This document shows, piece by piece, positions 1-5,272 of a stretch of 5,444 nucleotides of DNA. The position numbers were made by a program, and so were the translations under genes. Where the stretch lies: assembly GCA_025363325.1 (NCBI GenBank), contig JANYEF010000145.1:1-5444 (forward strand), written 5' to 3'. Source of the stretch: Nitrospira sp. Its GTDB lineage: Bacteria > Nitrospirota > Nitrospiria > Nitrospirales > Nitrospiraceae. The notes under the pieces were generated by a model. The model made no database searches and was not told the DNA's origin. It worked only from the letters and a program-made list of their open reading frames with translations. The first letter of the stretch is position 1; every line of letters begins with the position of its first letter.

Positions 1-643
1 AGTTGATGGCGGTGAAGGTCTTGCCGCTGCCAGTGGCCATTTGGATCAGGGCGCGGGGACGATCCTGAGCCAGCGACTTTTCGAGATTGTTGATAGCGGT
101 GACTTTGGCGGACCAGAGGCCGGTCGTACTCAATGGTGGCATGGTCTTCAAGCGAGCGCGGAGGGTCGTCGCTGTTTCTGCGGCCAGAGATCCGTCGTAC
201 AGATTCTTTGATACTTCGCTGCGTTCCGGGATTATGGCGGCCAGCGTCTCGGGTCGATGGAAGCTGAACACAGGGCGGCTGCGAGGTTGGGGATCGAGGC
301 CGTTCGTGAATCGCGTTTCCACGGCGGTGCTCTGATACAGAAAGGGCAATGGTCGGATATAGGCGGGTAAGTCCGTGGGAAGGCCCTTGCTGTACTTCTC
401 GGCCTGGACTTCCACGCCGATGAGAGTCACTCCTTCTTTCTTGGCTTCGATGATGCCGGCGGCCTTACCGTCCACATAGAGGAGATAGTCCGCAAAGCCG
501 TGCCCACTCACGAGGGGAAAGTTTCTGAGGACTACGCCCCTCCCGGCATAGAGATTTGCGCTCTTGTAGTCCTGAACTCTCCAGCCTGCCTGTTCCAGCG
601 CCTGGTCGATGTGCTCGCGCGCTTGATCTTCAGGGGTGGGCAT
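1..643 (-). CDS. hsdR: Type I restriction endonuclease R subunit (HsdR), N-terminal part, cut by window edge
   Basis: Translating the minus strand from the ATG at 643 gives 214 uninterrupted codons that run off the left edge, so only the N-terminus is present. Residues about 45-70 carry a PD-(D/E)xK nuclease signature: D52 in GFADYLLY, then E66-A-K68 in GIIEAKKEG. After a linker, the helicase/translocase domain begins at about 176 (LWSAKVTAINNLEKSL), and the Walker A motif MATGSGKTFTA lies at 202-212. Nuclease followed by SF2 ATPase is the HsdR architecture, in which the subunit translocates and cuts unmodified DNA in complex with HsdM and HsdS. No hsdM or hsdS is seen upstream; they may lie beyond the left edge in an R-M-S order. 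The ribosome binding site is weak: an AAGG lies about 15 bases before the ATG. An R-like helicase-nuclease of another defence system cannot be excluded without the missing part. Confidence 0.9.
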   Translation of the reverse strand, partial: MPTPEDQAREHIDQALEQAGWRVQDYKSANLYAGRGVVLRNFPLVSGHGFADYLLYVDGKAAGIIEAKKEGVTLIGVEVQAEKYSKGLPTDLPAYIRPLPFLYQSTAVETRFTNGLDPQPRSRPVFSFHRPETLAAIIPERSEVSKNLYDGSLAAETATTLRARLKTMPPLSTTGLWSAKVTAINNLEKSLAQDRPRALIQMATGSGKTFTAIN

Positions 644-678
644 GGGGCGCAGAATACGCCTTTCCCTTAGAGAAAGCA

Positions 679-700
679 CCCCACCCTTCTGCGGGAGGGG
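679..700. terminator. GC-rich hairpin just upstream of hsdR
   Basis: CCCCACCC (679-686) faces GGGAGGGG (693-700) around a 6-base loop, giving 7 pairs and one mismatch. On the minus strand it is followed by TGCTTTCTCT, a poor T tract. It lies 36 bases before the hsdR start and 170 bases after the fic stop. It could end fic transcription, attenuate hsdR, or be one more intergenic repeat. The function is inferred from the fold only. Confidence 0.35.
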
Positions 701-738
701 AAGCGAAATGTTGAATGTTACATGATGAATGGTGAATT

Positions 739-842
739 TCTGTGGGGCATAGGGCGAGACGAGCGGGACTGGCGAGAAACGCGCAACGCGGCGGGTTTAT
801 CTGGTGCGATGAACAAGAGAGACCAAACAGACCAGACAAACC
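739..842. repeat. Two-module intergenic repeat, copy A (downstream of fic)
   Basis: Module 1 (739-781, containing GGGCGAGACG and GAAACG) matches 2027-2069 without gaps at 36 of 43 positions. Module 2 (794-842) matches 2112-2160 without gaps at 46 of 49 positions; its first 21 bases are identical. Only 12 bases separate the modules here, against 42 in the other copy. Module 2 can itself fold: GGTTTATCTGG (794-804) faces CCAGACAAACC (832-842), with 10 of 11 paired. TGGTTCATGTGG-like degenerate units continue to about 863 when read on the minus strand. The copy fills most of the gap between fic and hsdR. No transposase is present, so this is either a non-autonomous element or a genome-wide intergenic repeat. 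Confidence 0.85.
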
Positions 843-869
843 ACATGAACCAGAGAGACGAATAGGCAT

Positions 870-1874
870 TCAGGTCAGCCTATAGCGTCTGGATTTTTGG
901 GTGCCGCTGCGTTGGACTAGCCCTGCTTCTAGGAGCGGATTCAACAGATCCATGGCTCCCTGTTTGGAGACCCGCACGCTCTCGCGAATTTCCTTGGGGG
1001 TCATCGACCGACGGTCCTTCAGCAGCTGCAGCAACTGCTCTTGCCGTGGACGCAAGATGACCTTCTTCGGTGCGGCGCTGGCTCCGAGGCGCTGTGTGCG
1101 CGTCCAGACTCGATTGAGGGTGACACGGAGGGCGCGAGCGGAGTACTGGAGCCATTCTGTGAGGTCGTTCCCCTGTTTTCGCACGTTCGCCAAGGCCGCA
1201 TAGTAGGCGGGTCGATCCTCCCCGTACACTTCGTCCACTGAAAAGATATGCTGCGTATCGAATCCCCGGCGATAGAGATCCCAGAGTGCCAGGGCTCTCC
1301 CGGTGCGCCCGTTGCCGTCTGCGAATGGATGAATGTCCTCGAATCGATAATGGAGAACGGCTGAGGAGATCACCGGCGACCACTCGCGGGATTGTTCGTT
1401 CCACCATGCCAGGAGTTCCGCCATCAATCCGCTCACCAACCGCGGTGCCGGCGGCGTGTACCGGCCTACATAGACCTGGATGTCGCGATACCGGCCCGCG
1501 TCGCCTTGGTCCATGACTTCTGCGGCGAGTATCGTGTGGAGGGTGAAGACATCCCGATGGGTGATTCGTTTCTTGTTGGCATGGCGCTCAAGATAGCGCA
1601 GCCCCGCGAGATAATTCAGGACTTCACGTTTTGCGCGAGATGGTTCGGCAGGCAGTCCATGCCCTTCCTCGATGAGCCGGACCTGCTCCAGCGTCAAGGG
1701 ATTGCCTTCAATCGCCGTAGAACTGTGGGTGTTCCGCACTCGTGCGTCGCGTTGGAGGCTGGGCATCCAGGGAACCTGGACAGTTGCCGCGAGAATTCTT
1801 TCCCGTAACACAGCGATCGCTTCGAGTTCGCCGATAAGACGAGCGGAGACGGTAAATTGTGGTTGATACGGCAT
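870..1874 (-). CDS. Fic-domain protein (probable AMP transferase) with N-terminal inhibitory helix and C-terminal winged helix
   Basis: This 334-residue protein is complete. The Fic core is marked by HPFADGNGRTGR at 182-193. It includes the catalytic His182, the acidic Asp186 expected to bind Mg, and the anion-binding GNGR loop, so it should be competent to transfer AMP from ATP to a target hydroxyl. Residues 52-57 (STAIEG) match the (S/T)xxxE(G/N) inhibitory-helix motif of class II Fic proteins, in which Glu56 blocks productive ATP binding. Residues about 275-333 form a probable winged helix (MTPKEIRESV, KQGAMDLLNPLLEAGLV, then a basic wing QKSRRYRL). The Fic_N-Fic-wHTH layout is common in chromosomal Fic proteins of unknown target. 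The start has no clear Shine-Dalgarno. The gene lies between direct repeats and downstream of three tandem motifs, and its neighbour on the same strand is hsdR. The target, and any role in defence, are unknown. Confidence 0.93.
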   Translation of the reverse strand: MPYQPQFTVSARLIGELEAIAVLRERILAATVQVPWMPSLQRDARVRNTHSSTAIEGNPLTLEQVRLIEEGHGLPAEPSRAKREVLNYLAGLRYLERHANKKRITHRDVFTLHTILAAEVMDQGDAGRYRDIQVYVGRYTPPAPRLVSGLMAELLAWWNEQSREWSPVISSAVLHYRFEDIHPFADGNGRTGRALALWDLYRRGFDTQHIFSVDEVYGEDRPAYYAALANVRKQGNDLTEWLQYSARALRVTLNRVWTRTQRLGASAAPKKVILRPRQEQLLQLLKDRRSMTPKEIRESVRVSKQGAMDLLNPLLEAGLVQRSGTQKSRRYRLT

Positions 1875-1890
1875 GGCGTACAGGGTAAAC

Positions 1891-1923
1891 GATAGGTCAA
1901 GTATGAGTCAAGTTATGAGTCAA
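1891..1923 (-). promoter_or_regulatory. Three tandem 10-bp repeats upstream of fic, probable operator
   Basis: Read on the minus strand, TTGACTCATA occurs at 1923-1914 and again at 1911-1902, followed by a degenerate TTGACCTATC at 1900-1891. The spacings are 12 and 11 bases, about one helical turn, so a protein could bind all three on the same face. The array ends 17 bases before the fic ATG. Each copy contains a TTGAC that resembles a -35 hexamer, but no good -10 was found at 16-18 bases (the best is TTTACC at 1889-1884). Autoregulation by the Fic winged helix is a natural guess; nothing in the sequence proves which protein binds. Confidence 0.6.
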
Positions 1924-1988
1924 CCGCGGACCAGGGGGGGGCGCTCCCAGCCACCGATAGCTGATGGCCCTCAGATAGGACTGAGCGC
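1924..1988. other. Non-coding stretch between operator-like repeats and repeat copy B
   Basis: Part of the 317-base gene-free interval between fic and the cytochrome gene. It contains a run of eight G at about 1934-1941 and a CCGATAGCTGATGGCC segment that looks like degenerate intergenic repeat material. No coding sequence or RNA gene is supported here. Promoters for fic could extend into it but cannot be assigned with confidence. Confidence 0.4.
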
Positions 1989-2017
1989 GGTTTGTCTCGT
2001 TTGTTTCGTGTATCTGG
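1989..2017. repeat. Inverted partner of the end of repeat copy B
   Basis: This 29-base pyrimidine/G-rich array (GGTTTGTCTCG..., degenerate TNTGGT and TNTCGT units) matches the reverse complement of 2132-2160 at 24 of 29 positions. It therefore closes copy B inside an imperfect inverted repeat about 172 bases across. Copy A has no equivalent arm on its left side. Similar units continue to about 2031. Confidence 0.7.
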
Positions 2018-2026
2018 TCTATTTGG

Positions 2027-2160
2027 TCTGTGGGGGAGCGGGCGAGACGTGCGGGAGGGGCGTGAAACGTGAGGAGTGAGGGCGGAGCTGGTCTGTCTGT
2101 CTGGTTTATTTGGTTTATCTGGTGCGATGAACTAGAGAGACGAAACAGACAAGACAAACC
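2027..2160. repeat. Two-module intergenic repeat, copy B (upstream of fic)
   Basis: Module 1 (2027-2069) and module 2 (2112-2160) correspond to 739-781 and 794-842, in the same orientation. The extra spacer between the modules contains a GAGGAGTGAGGGCGGAG segment followed by additional TCTGTCTGGTTTATTTGG units. Those units can pair with the inverted units on the right, up to about 2168. With copy A this places fic between direct repeats whose second modules start 1318 bases apart. Minus-strand open frames through both copies give similar low-complexity peptides with SSHQIN runs, which reflects shared DNA repeats and not protein conservation. Confidence 0.85.
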
Positions 2161-2191
2161 AGATAGACACCCGCACCATGAGATGCCCCTG

Positions 2192-2767
2192 CTATTTCCC
2201 CAACGGAATTTCAATCACCAGACCGCCCATGACATCATCCAGCTTAAAGTCTTTCTTCGGGCTGTGCGGATGGGTATTGTGACAGCCAACGCAGGATTGG
2301 CCGACGGCGCGGTCGGCGTAGATGGCCTTGAAATAGGTCTGATCGCCGATCTTGACCGTGCTGGTGGCAGACCGTTCTGGATGCTCACGCGCAGCTTCTA
2401 GCCCCCTCTTTTCTGGCTCACCATCCGGGCCATTGTGCGGATTGATCGGCCACAGACTGATCAACCGGTAGCGGACCTTCGTTCCGGTCTTCGAGGACAG
2501 GTCGCTCGCCTCTGCGAGAAACTGAGCTGGTAACGGCAAGGTCTTCTTCTCCGCGCGCCAATTCTCCGATGCCGGTGATCCGCCCTGCTTCTGCATGCGC
2601 TCGACGACGTGAATGGTGTAGAAGATGCGGTCGGCTTCAATGACGGCATGGATGTAATCGGTGACCGTTTCCGGGGGAATGCCCGGCAGGTCTGCTGCGC
2701 GTCCCGTCATCGTGAACGAGCAAAGTACCATCACCGGCACCACCGTCAGGCTGACCGTCCATTGCAT
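2192..2767 (-). CDS. Periplasmic monoheme c-type cytochrome, DUF3365/Tll0287-like
   Basis: This 191-residue protein has a hydrophobic N-terminal segment (about 3-20) ending in GRAAD, a likely signal peptide cleaved near residue 25. It is therefore predicted to be exported. A single CVGCH heme c motif lies at 159-163, followed by the conserved-looking tail HPHSPKKDFKLDDVMGGLVI and IPLGK. The upstream LISLWPINPHNGP at 102-114 is typical of the DUF3365/Tll0287-like fold, a PAS/GAF-like heme-binding sensor or electron carrier. The distal heme ligand cannot be named from sequence. A perfect AGGAGG seven bases before the ATG fixes the start. It is a stand-alone gene, divergent from rluD. The partner and redox role are unknown; in this family the domain also occurs fused to histidine kinases or cyclases, but here it is free. 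Confidence 0.88.
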   Translation of the reverse strand: MQWTVSLTVVPVMVLCSFTMTGRAADLPGIPPETVTDYIHAVIEADRIFYTIHVVERMQKQGGSPASENWRAEKKTLPLPAQFLAEASDLSSKTGTKVRYRLISLWPINPHNGPDGEPEKRGLEAAREHPERSATSTVKIGDQTYFKAIYADRAVGQSCVGCHNTHPHSPKKDFKLDDVMGGLVIEIPLGK

Positions 2768-2774
2768 GATTTCG

Positions 2775-2780
2775 CCTCCT
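2775..2780 (-). promoter_or_regulatory. Ribosome binding site of the cytochrome gene
   Basis: CCTCCT on the plus strand reads AGGAGG on the minus strand, with a 7-base spacer to the ATG at 2767. This consensus site decides the start and argues against a longer N-terminus. It also lies inside an overlapping minus-strand reading frame that is probably not a gene. Confidence 0.8.
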
Positions 2781-2923
2781 TGTTCGGCGTCGAACCAGCC
2801 TCGCGGGTGTGCAGCTTGGTCTGAATCACATGAAGAGGCAGTCGGATCGGCGGGCCTTCCGATTGCAATTGAGCCTTGCGCTGCAGTAGCGTGACCTGAA
2901 CGTGCTGGTGGGGCGATTCGTCT

Positions 2924-3889
2924 ATGGTGACTGAGTTTGTCGTGACGGCCGGTGAGCTGCCAAAACGGCTGGATATCTTTCTGGTCAATCGTGAGCCCAA
3001 GTTATCGCGGTCAGCCTTGCAACGGTTGATTGGGCAAGGGCGTGTACGAATCAATGGTCAGGCCGTCAAGCCTAGTCAAAAGATCAAACCGGGCGATACG
3101 ATCGCCTTTGACATTCCGAAAGCAGAGCCGCTGGAACTCAAAGGCGAGTCGATTCCCCTCGAAATTCTCTACGAAGACGACGTGGTGCTACTCTTAAATA
3201 AGCCGGCCGGCTTGGTGGTCCATCCTGCGCCGGGCCATTGGGCCGGTACGCTGGTGAATGCCCTCCTCTATCATTTCCAGACCTCCGGCGGCTCGGTGTC
3301 GACGATCGGTGGAAAAGAACGGCCAGGGCTGGTCCATCGGCTGGACAAAGATACCTCTGGCGTGATGGTGATCGCCAAGACAGACGAGGCCCATCGTGCT
3401 CTTTCGGCTCAATTCAAACATCACACGATCACGCGGGTGTATGAGGCGCTTATCTCAGGCGTGCCGAAAAAAGGACATGGGTTAATCGAACTGGCGATTG
3501 GCCGTGACCGGAAGGAACGGAAAAAATTCTCTGCCCACACGGCGCGACCCAAGGAATCCGTGACGGAATATAAGGTCGACCATCGCTTCGGCAAACTGGC
3601 CGCCCATGTGCTGCTGTACCCGCGCACAGGCCGGACTCACCAGCTCCGCGTCCATCTGACATCACTGGGCCATCCGATTCTGGGAGATCAGACCTATGGC
3701 GGAAAGAAGGTCTGCACAGTAGAGAGCGTCGAGATCCCCCGCGTGATGTTGCATGCGCGAACCCTGGGTTTCCGTCATCCCTCTACGGGTGAGTTTCAGG
3801 AGTATACAAAGCCTTTTCCGTCCGATATGGAGCAGGTAGTCCAGGCCCTCGATGGTCTCACGCCTCCTCACGTTGTCAAGAAATCTTGA
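2924..3889 (+). CDS. rluD: 23S rRNA pseudouridine synthase, RluD/RluA family
   Basis: This 321-residue protein is full length for the family. Residues about 13-60 form an S4 RNA-binding domain (KRLDIFLV, then LSRSALQRLIGQGRVRINGQ and KPGDTI). The catalytic domain begins with LEILYEDDVVLLLNKPAGLVVHP-like sequence at about 79-101. It carries the signature GLVHRLDKDTSG with catalytic Asp141, and the later motif PRTGRTHQLRVHL at 233-245, followed by GHPILGDQTYG. Such enzymes isomerise uridines to pseudouridine in RNA. RluD itself modifies helix 69 of 23S rRNA, important for ribosome assembly and termination. S4 plus this length fits RluD best, but RluC-like specificity is possible. The start ATG is preceded only by a weak GGTGGGG about 12 bases upstream, and GTG at 2927 is an alternative. 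It is probably the first gene of an operon with the following unknown gene. Confidence 0.93.
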   Translation: MVTEFVVTAGELPKRLDIFLVNREPKLSRSALQRLIGQGRVRINGQAVKPSQKIKPGDTIAFDIPKAEPLELKGESIPLEILYEDDVVLLLNKPAGLVVHPAPGHWAGTLVNALLYHFQTSGGSVSTIGGKERPGLVHRLDKDTSGVMVIAKTDEAHRALSAQFKHHTITRVYEALISGVPKKGHGLIELAIGRDRKERKKFSAHTARPKESVTEYKVDHRFGKLAAHVLLYPRTGRTHQLRVHLTSLGHPILGDQTYGGKKVCTVESVEIPRVMLHARTLGFRHPSTGEFQEYTKPFPSDMEQVVQALDGLTPPHVVKKS

Positions 3890-3925
3890 CAGGCCTCTCA
3901 ACTTGTCGAAAGCCATGCCGCCGCG

Positions 3926-3930
3926 AAGGA
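3926..3930 (+). promoter_or_regulatory. Ribosome binding site of the 140-residue unknown gene
   Basis: AAGGA with a 7-base spacer to the ATG at 3938. It supports this start and argues that the downstream frame is translated, although the protein has no recognised family. Confidence 0.65.
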
Positions 3931-3937
3931 TGACTTC

Positions 3938-4360
3938 ATGCAGACTGCCGATGTACTGGACACGATAGGTGGATTGGTGGCTCAGCTGAAGATGTATGCG
4001 GCGAAGTTGCCACCGATTGTGCATCTGTCGGCGGTGCCGACCGGGGTGAAGCCCAAGTTTGAGGCGGTCGAGGAGTATGAGGAGATCGTCTCTCGGTTTC
4101 GGAGCCAGAGCGCCGGGACTCCCTATAAAGGTATGAATGAATTATTTGTCGATTCGCTGGAGGCCTTCGAGGTTGGTCGATTGCTCGGCTCCGTCCATCC
4201 GCTTCTCTCGGTGCTCGATCATCTGGAACGGATGCAGCGAGATAAAGAAATTGAAATCGGCCGGATCGATGAGAAGCGCACAGGCGAATATCGCTCCACG
4301 CTGAATAAGATTCTACCAGGCAACAAACCGGAGCTGGACGGCGCAGGACGGGGAATGTGA
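3938..4360 (+). CDS. Hypothetical protein, 140 residues, soluble and mostly helical
   Basis: I do not recognise this family. It encodes a charged protein with no cysteine, no tryptophan, no signal peptide and no membrane segment, so it is probably cytoplasmic. Residues 1-24 look like an amphipathic helix (VLDTIGGLVAQLKMYAAKL), followed by PPIVHLSAVPTGVKPKF. An acidic helix (EAVEEYEEIVSRF) and then helices over about 66-98 and 98-125 follow, rich in Leu, Glu and Arg (LLSVLDHLERMQRDKEIEIGRIDEK), which could form a short coiled coil. The C-terminus is Gly-rich and probably flexible. A good AAGGA site, a 48-base gap after rluD and two terminator-like hairpins just downstream make it a convincing expressed gene, likely cotranscribed with rluD. 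Confidence 0.8.
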   Translation: MQTADVLDTIGGLVAQLKMYAAKLPPIVHLSAVPTGVKPKFEAVEEYEEIVSRFRSQSAGTPYKGMNELFVDSLEAFEVGRLLGSVHPLLSVLDHLERMQRDKEIEIGRIDEKRTGEYRSTLNKILPGNKPELDGAGRGM

Positions 4361-4365
4361 GGCCG

Positions 4366-4428
4366 AAGTTTTGAGTTCTGAGTGTTGAGTTTCCTTACTA
4401 ACTCAGAACCTAAAACTCACAACTTTTT
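4366..4428 (+). terminator. Imperfect 26-base-arm hairpin with T run after the rluD operon
   Basis: Arms 4366-4391 and 4400-4425 match as inverted copies at 20 of 26 positions around an 8-base loop (TCCTTACT), and the right arm runs into TTTTT (4424-4428). The arms consist of GAGTTCTGAGTG/TTGAGTT units. The fold and T run fit a terminator six bases after the stop of the 140-residue gene. The unit-like arms suggest that it is also a dispersed intergenic repeat co-opted for this role. Confidence 0.6.
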
Positions 4429-4447
4429 ACGAAGATCTGCCAGGATG

Positions 4448-4474
4448 CCCCGCCCGGAATGGCGGGGTTATTTA
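4448..4474 (+). terminator. GC-rich rho-independent-type terminator
   Basis: CCCCGCC (4448-4454) pairs perfectly with GGCGGGG (4461-4467) around the loop CGGAAT, followed by TTATTTA. The T tract is on the plus-strand side only, so it should act on transcripts from the rluD operon. It is a second stop about 20 bases after the first hairpin. It also separates that operon from the minus-strand zinc-ribbon gene, whose stop is at 4488. Confidence 0.7.
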
Positions 4475-4487
4475 CTTCGCGAAGCGG

Positions 4488-4667
4488 CTAGTGCCCCATC
4501 TTTGGGCCGGCGGCGTTGTCCCCCTGCGAGACAAGCGTGAAGCGAACCGTCGATCCGCATTGAGGACACTTTCCGCGGATGGTATTCTCATCCAGCTGTT
4601 CGTACTGGTCGTCTTTCAGCCACATCAGCTGCGCGCACTTAGGGCAGGTTCGTACTTGCGTTGTCAT
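4488..4667 (-). CDS. Small zinc-ribbon protein, 59 residues
   Basis: The minus strand from the ATG at 4667 to the TAG at 4488-4490 encodes 59 residues beginning MTTQVRTCPKC and ending AAGPKMGH. Two CPxC knuckles, CPKC at 8-11 and CPQC at 34-37, are separated by 22 residues and should bind one zinc ion. This is the pattern of small zinc-ribbon proteins that interact with nucleic acids or proteins. Between the knuckles is an acidic stretch (LKDDQYEQLDENT), and after the second comes a beta-strand-like STVRFTLVSQ. A GAGGA ribosome binding site lies 5 bases before the ATG and fixes the start. It is divergent from the GNAT gene, 61 bases away. The role is unknown; it could be a stand-alone regulator or a metal-binding accessory protein. 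Confidence 0.82.
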   Translation of the reverse strand: MTTQVRTCPKCAQLMWLKDDQYEQLDENTIRGKCPQCGSTVRFTLVSQGDNAAGPKMGH

Positions 4668-4728
4668 GATGTTCCTCGTACACTCCGCGTGATTTTTGTT
4701 GCTGTCACTGGTGCTAATCTAGTACAAG

Positions 4729-5160
4729 ATGCCTCCAACCCTCAAGCCCGCCATCACCTTCGCCAAAAAGAAGGACCTCGACCCAACCAAGCTCGTCCGC
4801 CTCTACCAGCAAGCGCCTTGGGCCAAAGGACGGACCCTTGAGGACACACGTGAGATGTTGCGCCACACCGATGTAGCCGTCACGGCCTTGGACGGTGACG
4901 TGCTGATCGGATTTGGACGGGTATTAACGGACTATGTCTACCGAGCGACCATCTGGGATATCATCGTCGATAAGGCCTACCAGGGCCAGGGCGTCGGCAC
5001 CGATATCGTCCAGCGCATCTTGAACCACCCTCGCCTCAAGAGAGTCGAACTCTTCTGGCTCTGCACCCGCATGCCGGGGTTTTATGAAAAGCTCGGCTTT
5101 AGTTCGAAGGAACAGACCGGGATGGTGTGGACTCGATCGAAGCAAGACCGACAGGAATAG
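4729..5160 (+). CDS. GNAT family N-acetyltransferase
   Basis: This 143-residue protein has the length of a single GNAT domain and is cytoplasmic. The acetyl-CoA binding motif A is at about 78-98 (IIVDKAYQGQGVGTDIVQRIL), with the Q/RxxGxG/A signature as QGQGVG at 85-90. Motif B is FYEKLGF at 118-124, with Tyr119 placed as the usual general acid. Strands before motif A (VAVTALDGDVLIGFGRVL, ATIWDIIV) fit beta2-beta4. GNATs move an acetyl group from acetyl-CoA to an amine on a small molecule, protein or antibiotic; the substrate cannot be told from sequence. No clear Shine-Dalgarno precedes the ATG (GTACAAG), so the start or a leaderless transcript is uncertain. Its promoter must share the 61-base gap with the divergent zinc-ribbon gene. 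It is convergent with the outer-membrane protein gene. Confidence 0.9.
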   Translation: MPPTLKPAITFAKKKDLDPTKLVRLYQQAPWAKGRTLEDTREMLRHTDVAVTALDGDVLIGFGRVLTDYVYRATIWDIIVDKAYQGQGVGTDIVQRILNHPRLKRVELFWLCTRMPGFYEKLGFSSKEQTGMVWTRSKQDRQE

Positions 5161-5213
5161 CGTACTTTCTTCGAGCCTGAAATCCTTTGCTTCTGCCCTT
5201 CTATCGTATCTGA

Positions 5214-5244
5214 CATGGACCCCCCGGAGGACAGGGGTTCCATG
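5214..5244. terminator. Hairpin between convergent GNAT and outer-membrane protein genes
   Basis: CATGGA (5214-5219) pairs with TCCATG (5239-5244), and CCCC (5220-5223) pairs with GGGG (5234-5237). One T (5238) is bulged and the loop is 10 bases, giving about ten pairs. It lies between two convergent stop codons, where a bidirectional terminator is expected. Neither side has a T run, so it may work as an RNA-stabilising hairpin or act with Rho. Confidence 0.45.
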
Positions 5245-5272
5245 CCACTAGATCTACTCGAATATTTAGACA

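Noticed and set aside
87..335. Plus-strand 82-residue frame inside the hsdR fragment
   Set aside because: It is antisense to a continuous HsdR reading frame that carries recognisable nuclease and Walker A motifs.
630..869. Minus-strand open frame whose ATG follows the fic stop directly
   Set aside because: It reads through repeat copy A, is low in complexity (LSGLFGLSCSS), lacks a ribosome binding site of its own and overlaps the hsdR start. Its resemblance to the 1897-2214 frame comes from shared repeat DNA.
1392..1808. Plus-strand 138-residue frame inside fic
   Set aside because: It is antisense to the Fic catalytic region, whose HPFADGNGR motif is unambiguous on the other strand. It is a shadow of real codon usage.
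1897..2214. Minus-strand 105-residue open frame between the cytochrome gene and fic
   Set aside because: It translates the degenerate repeat arrays (HQINQINQ, DQIDQIHETNETN) and overlaps the cytochrome 3' end and the operator-like repeats. There is no protein-like composition.
2746..3054. Minus-strand 102-residue frame overlapping the cytochrome start and the rluD 5' end
   Set aside because: The part over 2746-2923 reads fairly protein-like, but the only ATG far enough upstream lies inside rluD, no start with a ribosome binding site is seen nearer, and it overlaps the cytochrome's own AGGAGG. It could be a gene remnant; there is not enough evidence to call it.
3890..3937. TTGACA after the rluD stop as a promoter for the 140-residue gene
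   Set aside because: There is a -35-like hexamer but no -10-like sequence at a suitable distance; cotranscription with rluD is simpler.
4491..4841. Plus-strand 116-residue frame across the zinc-ribbon gene and the GNAT 5' end
   Set aside because: It is antisense to the CPxC protein and out of frame with the GNAT gene, and it has no ribosome binding site or domain.
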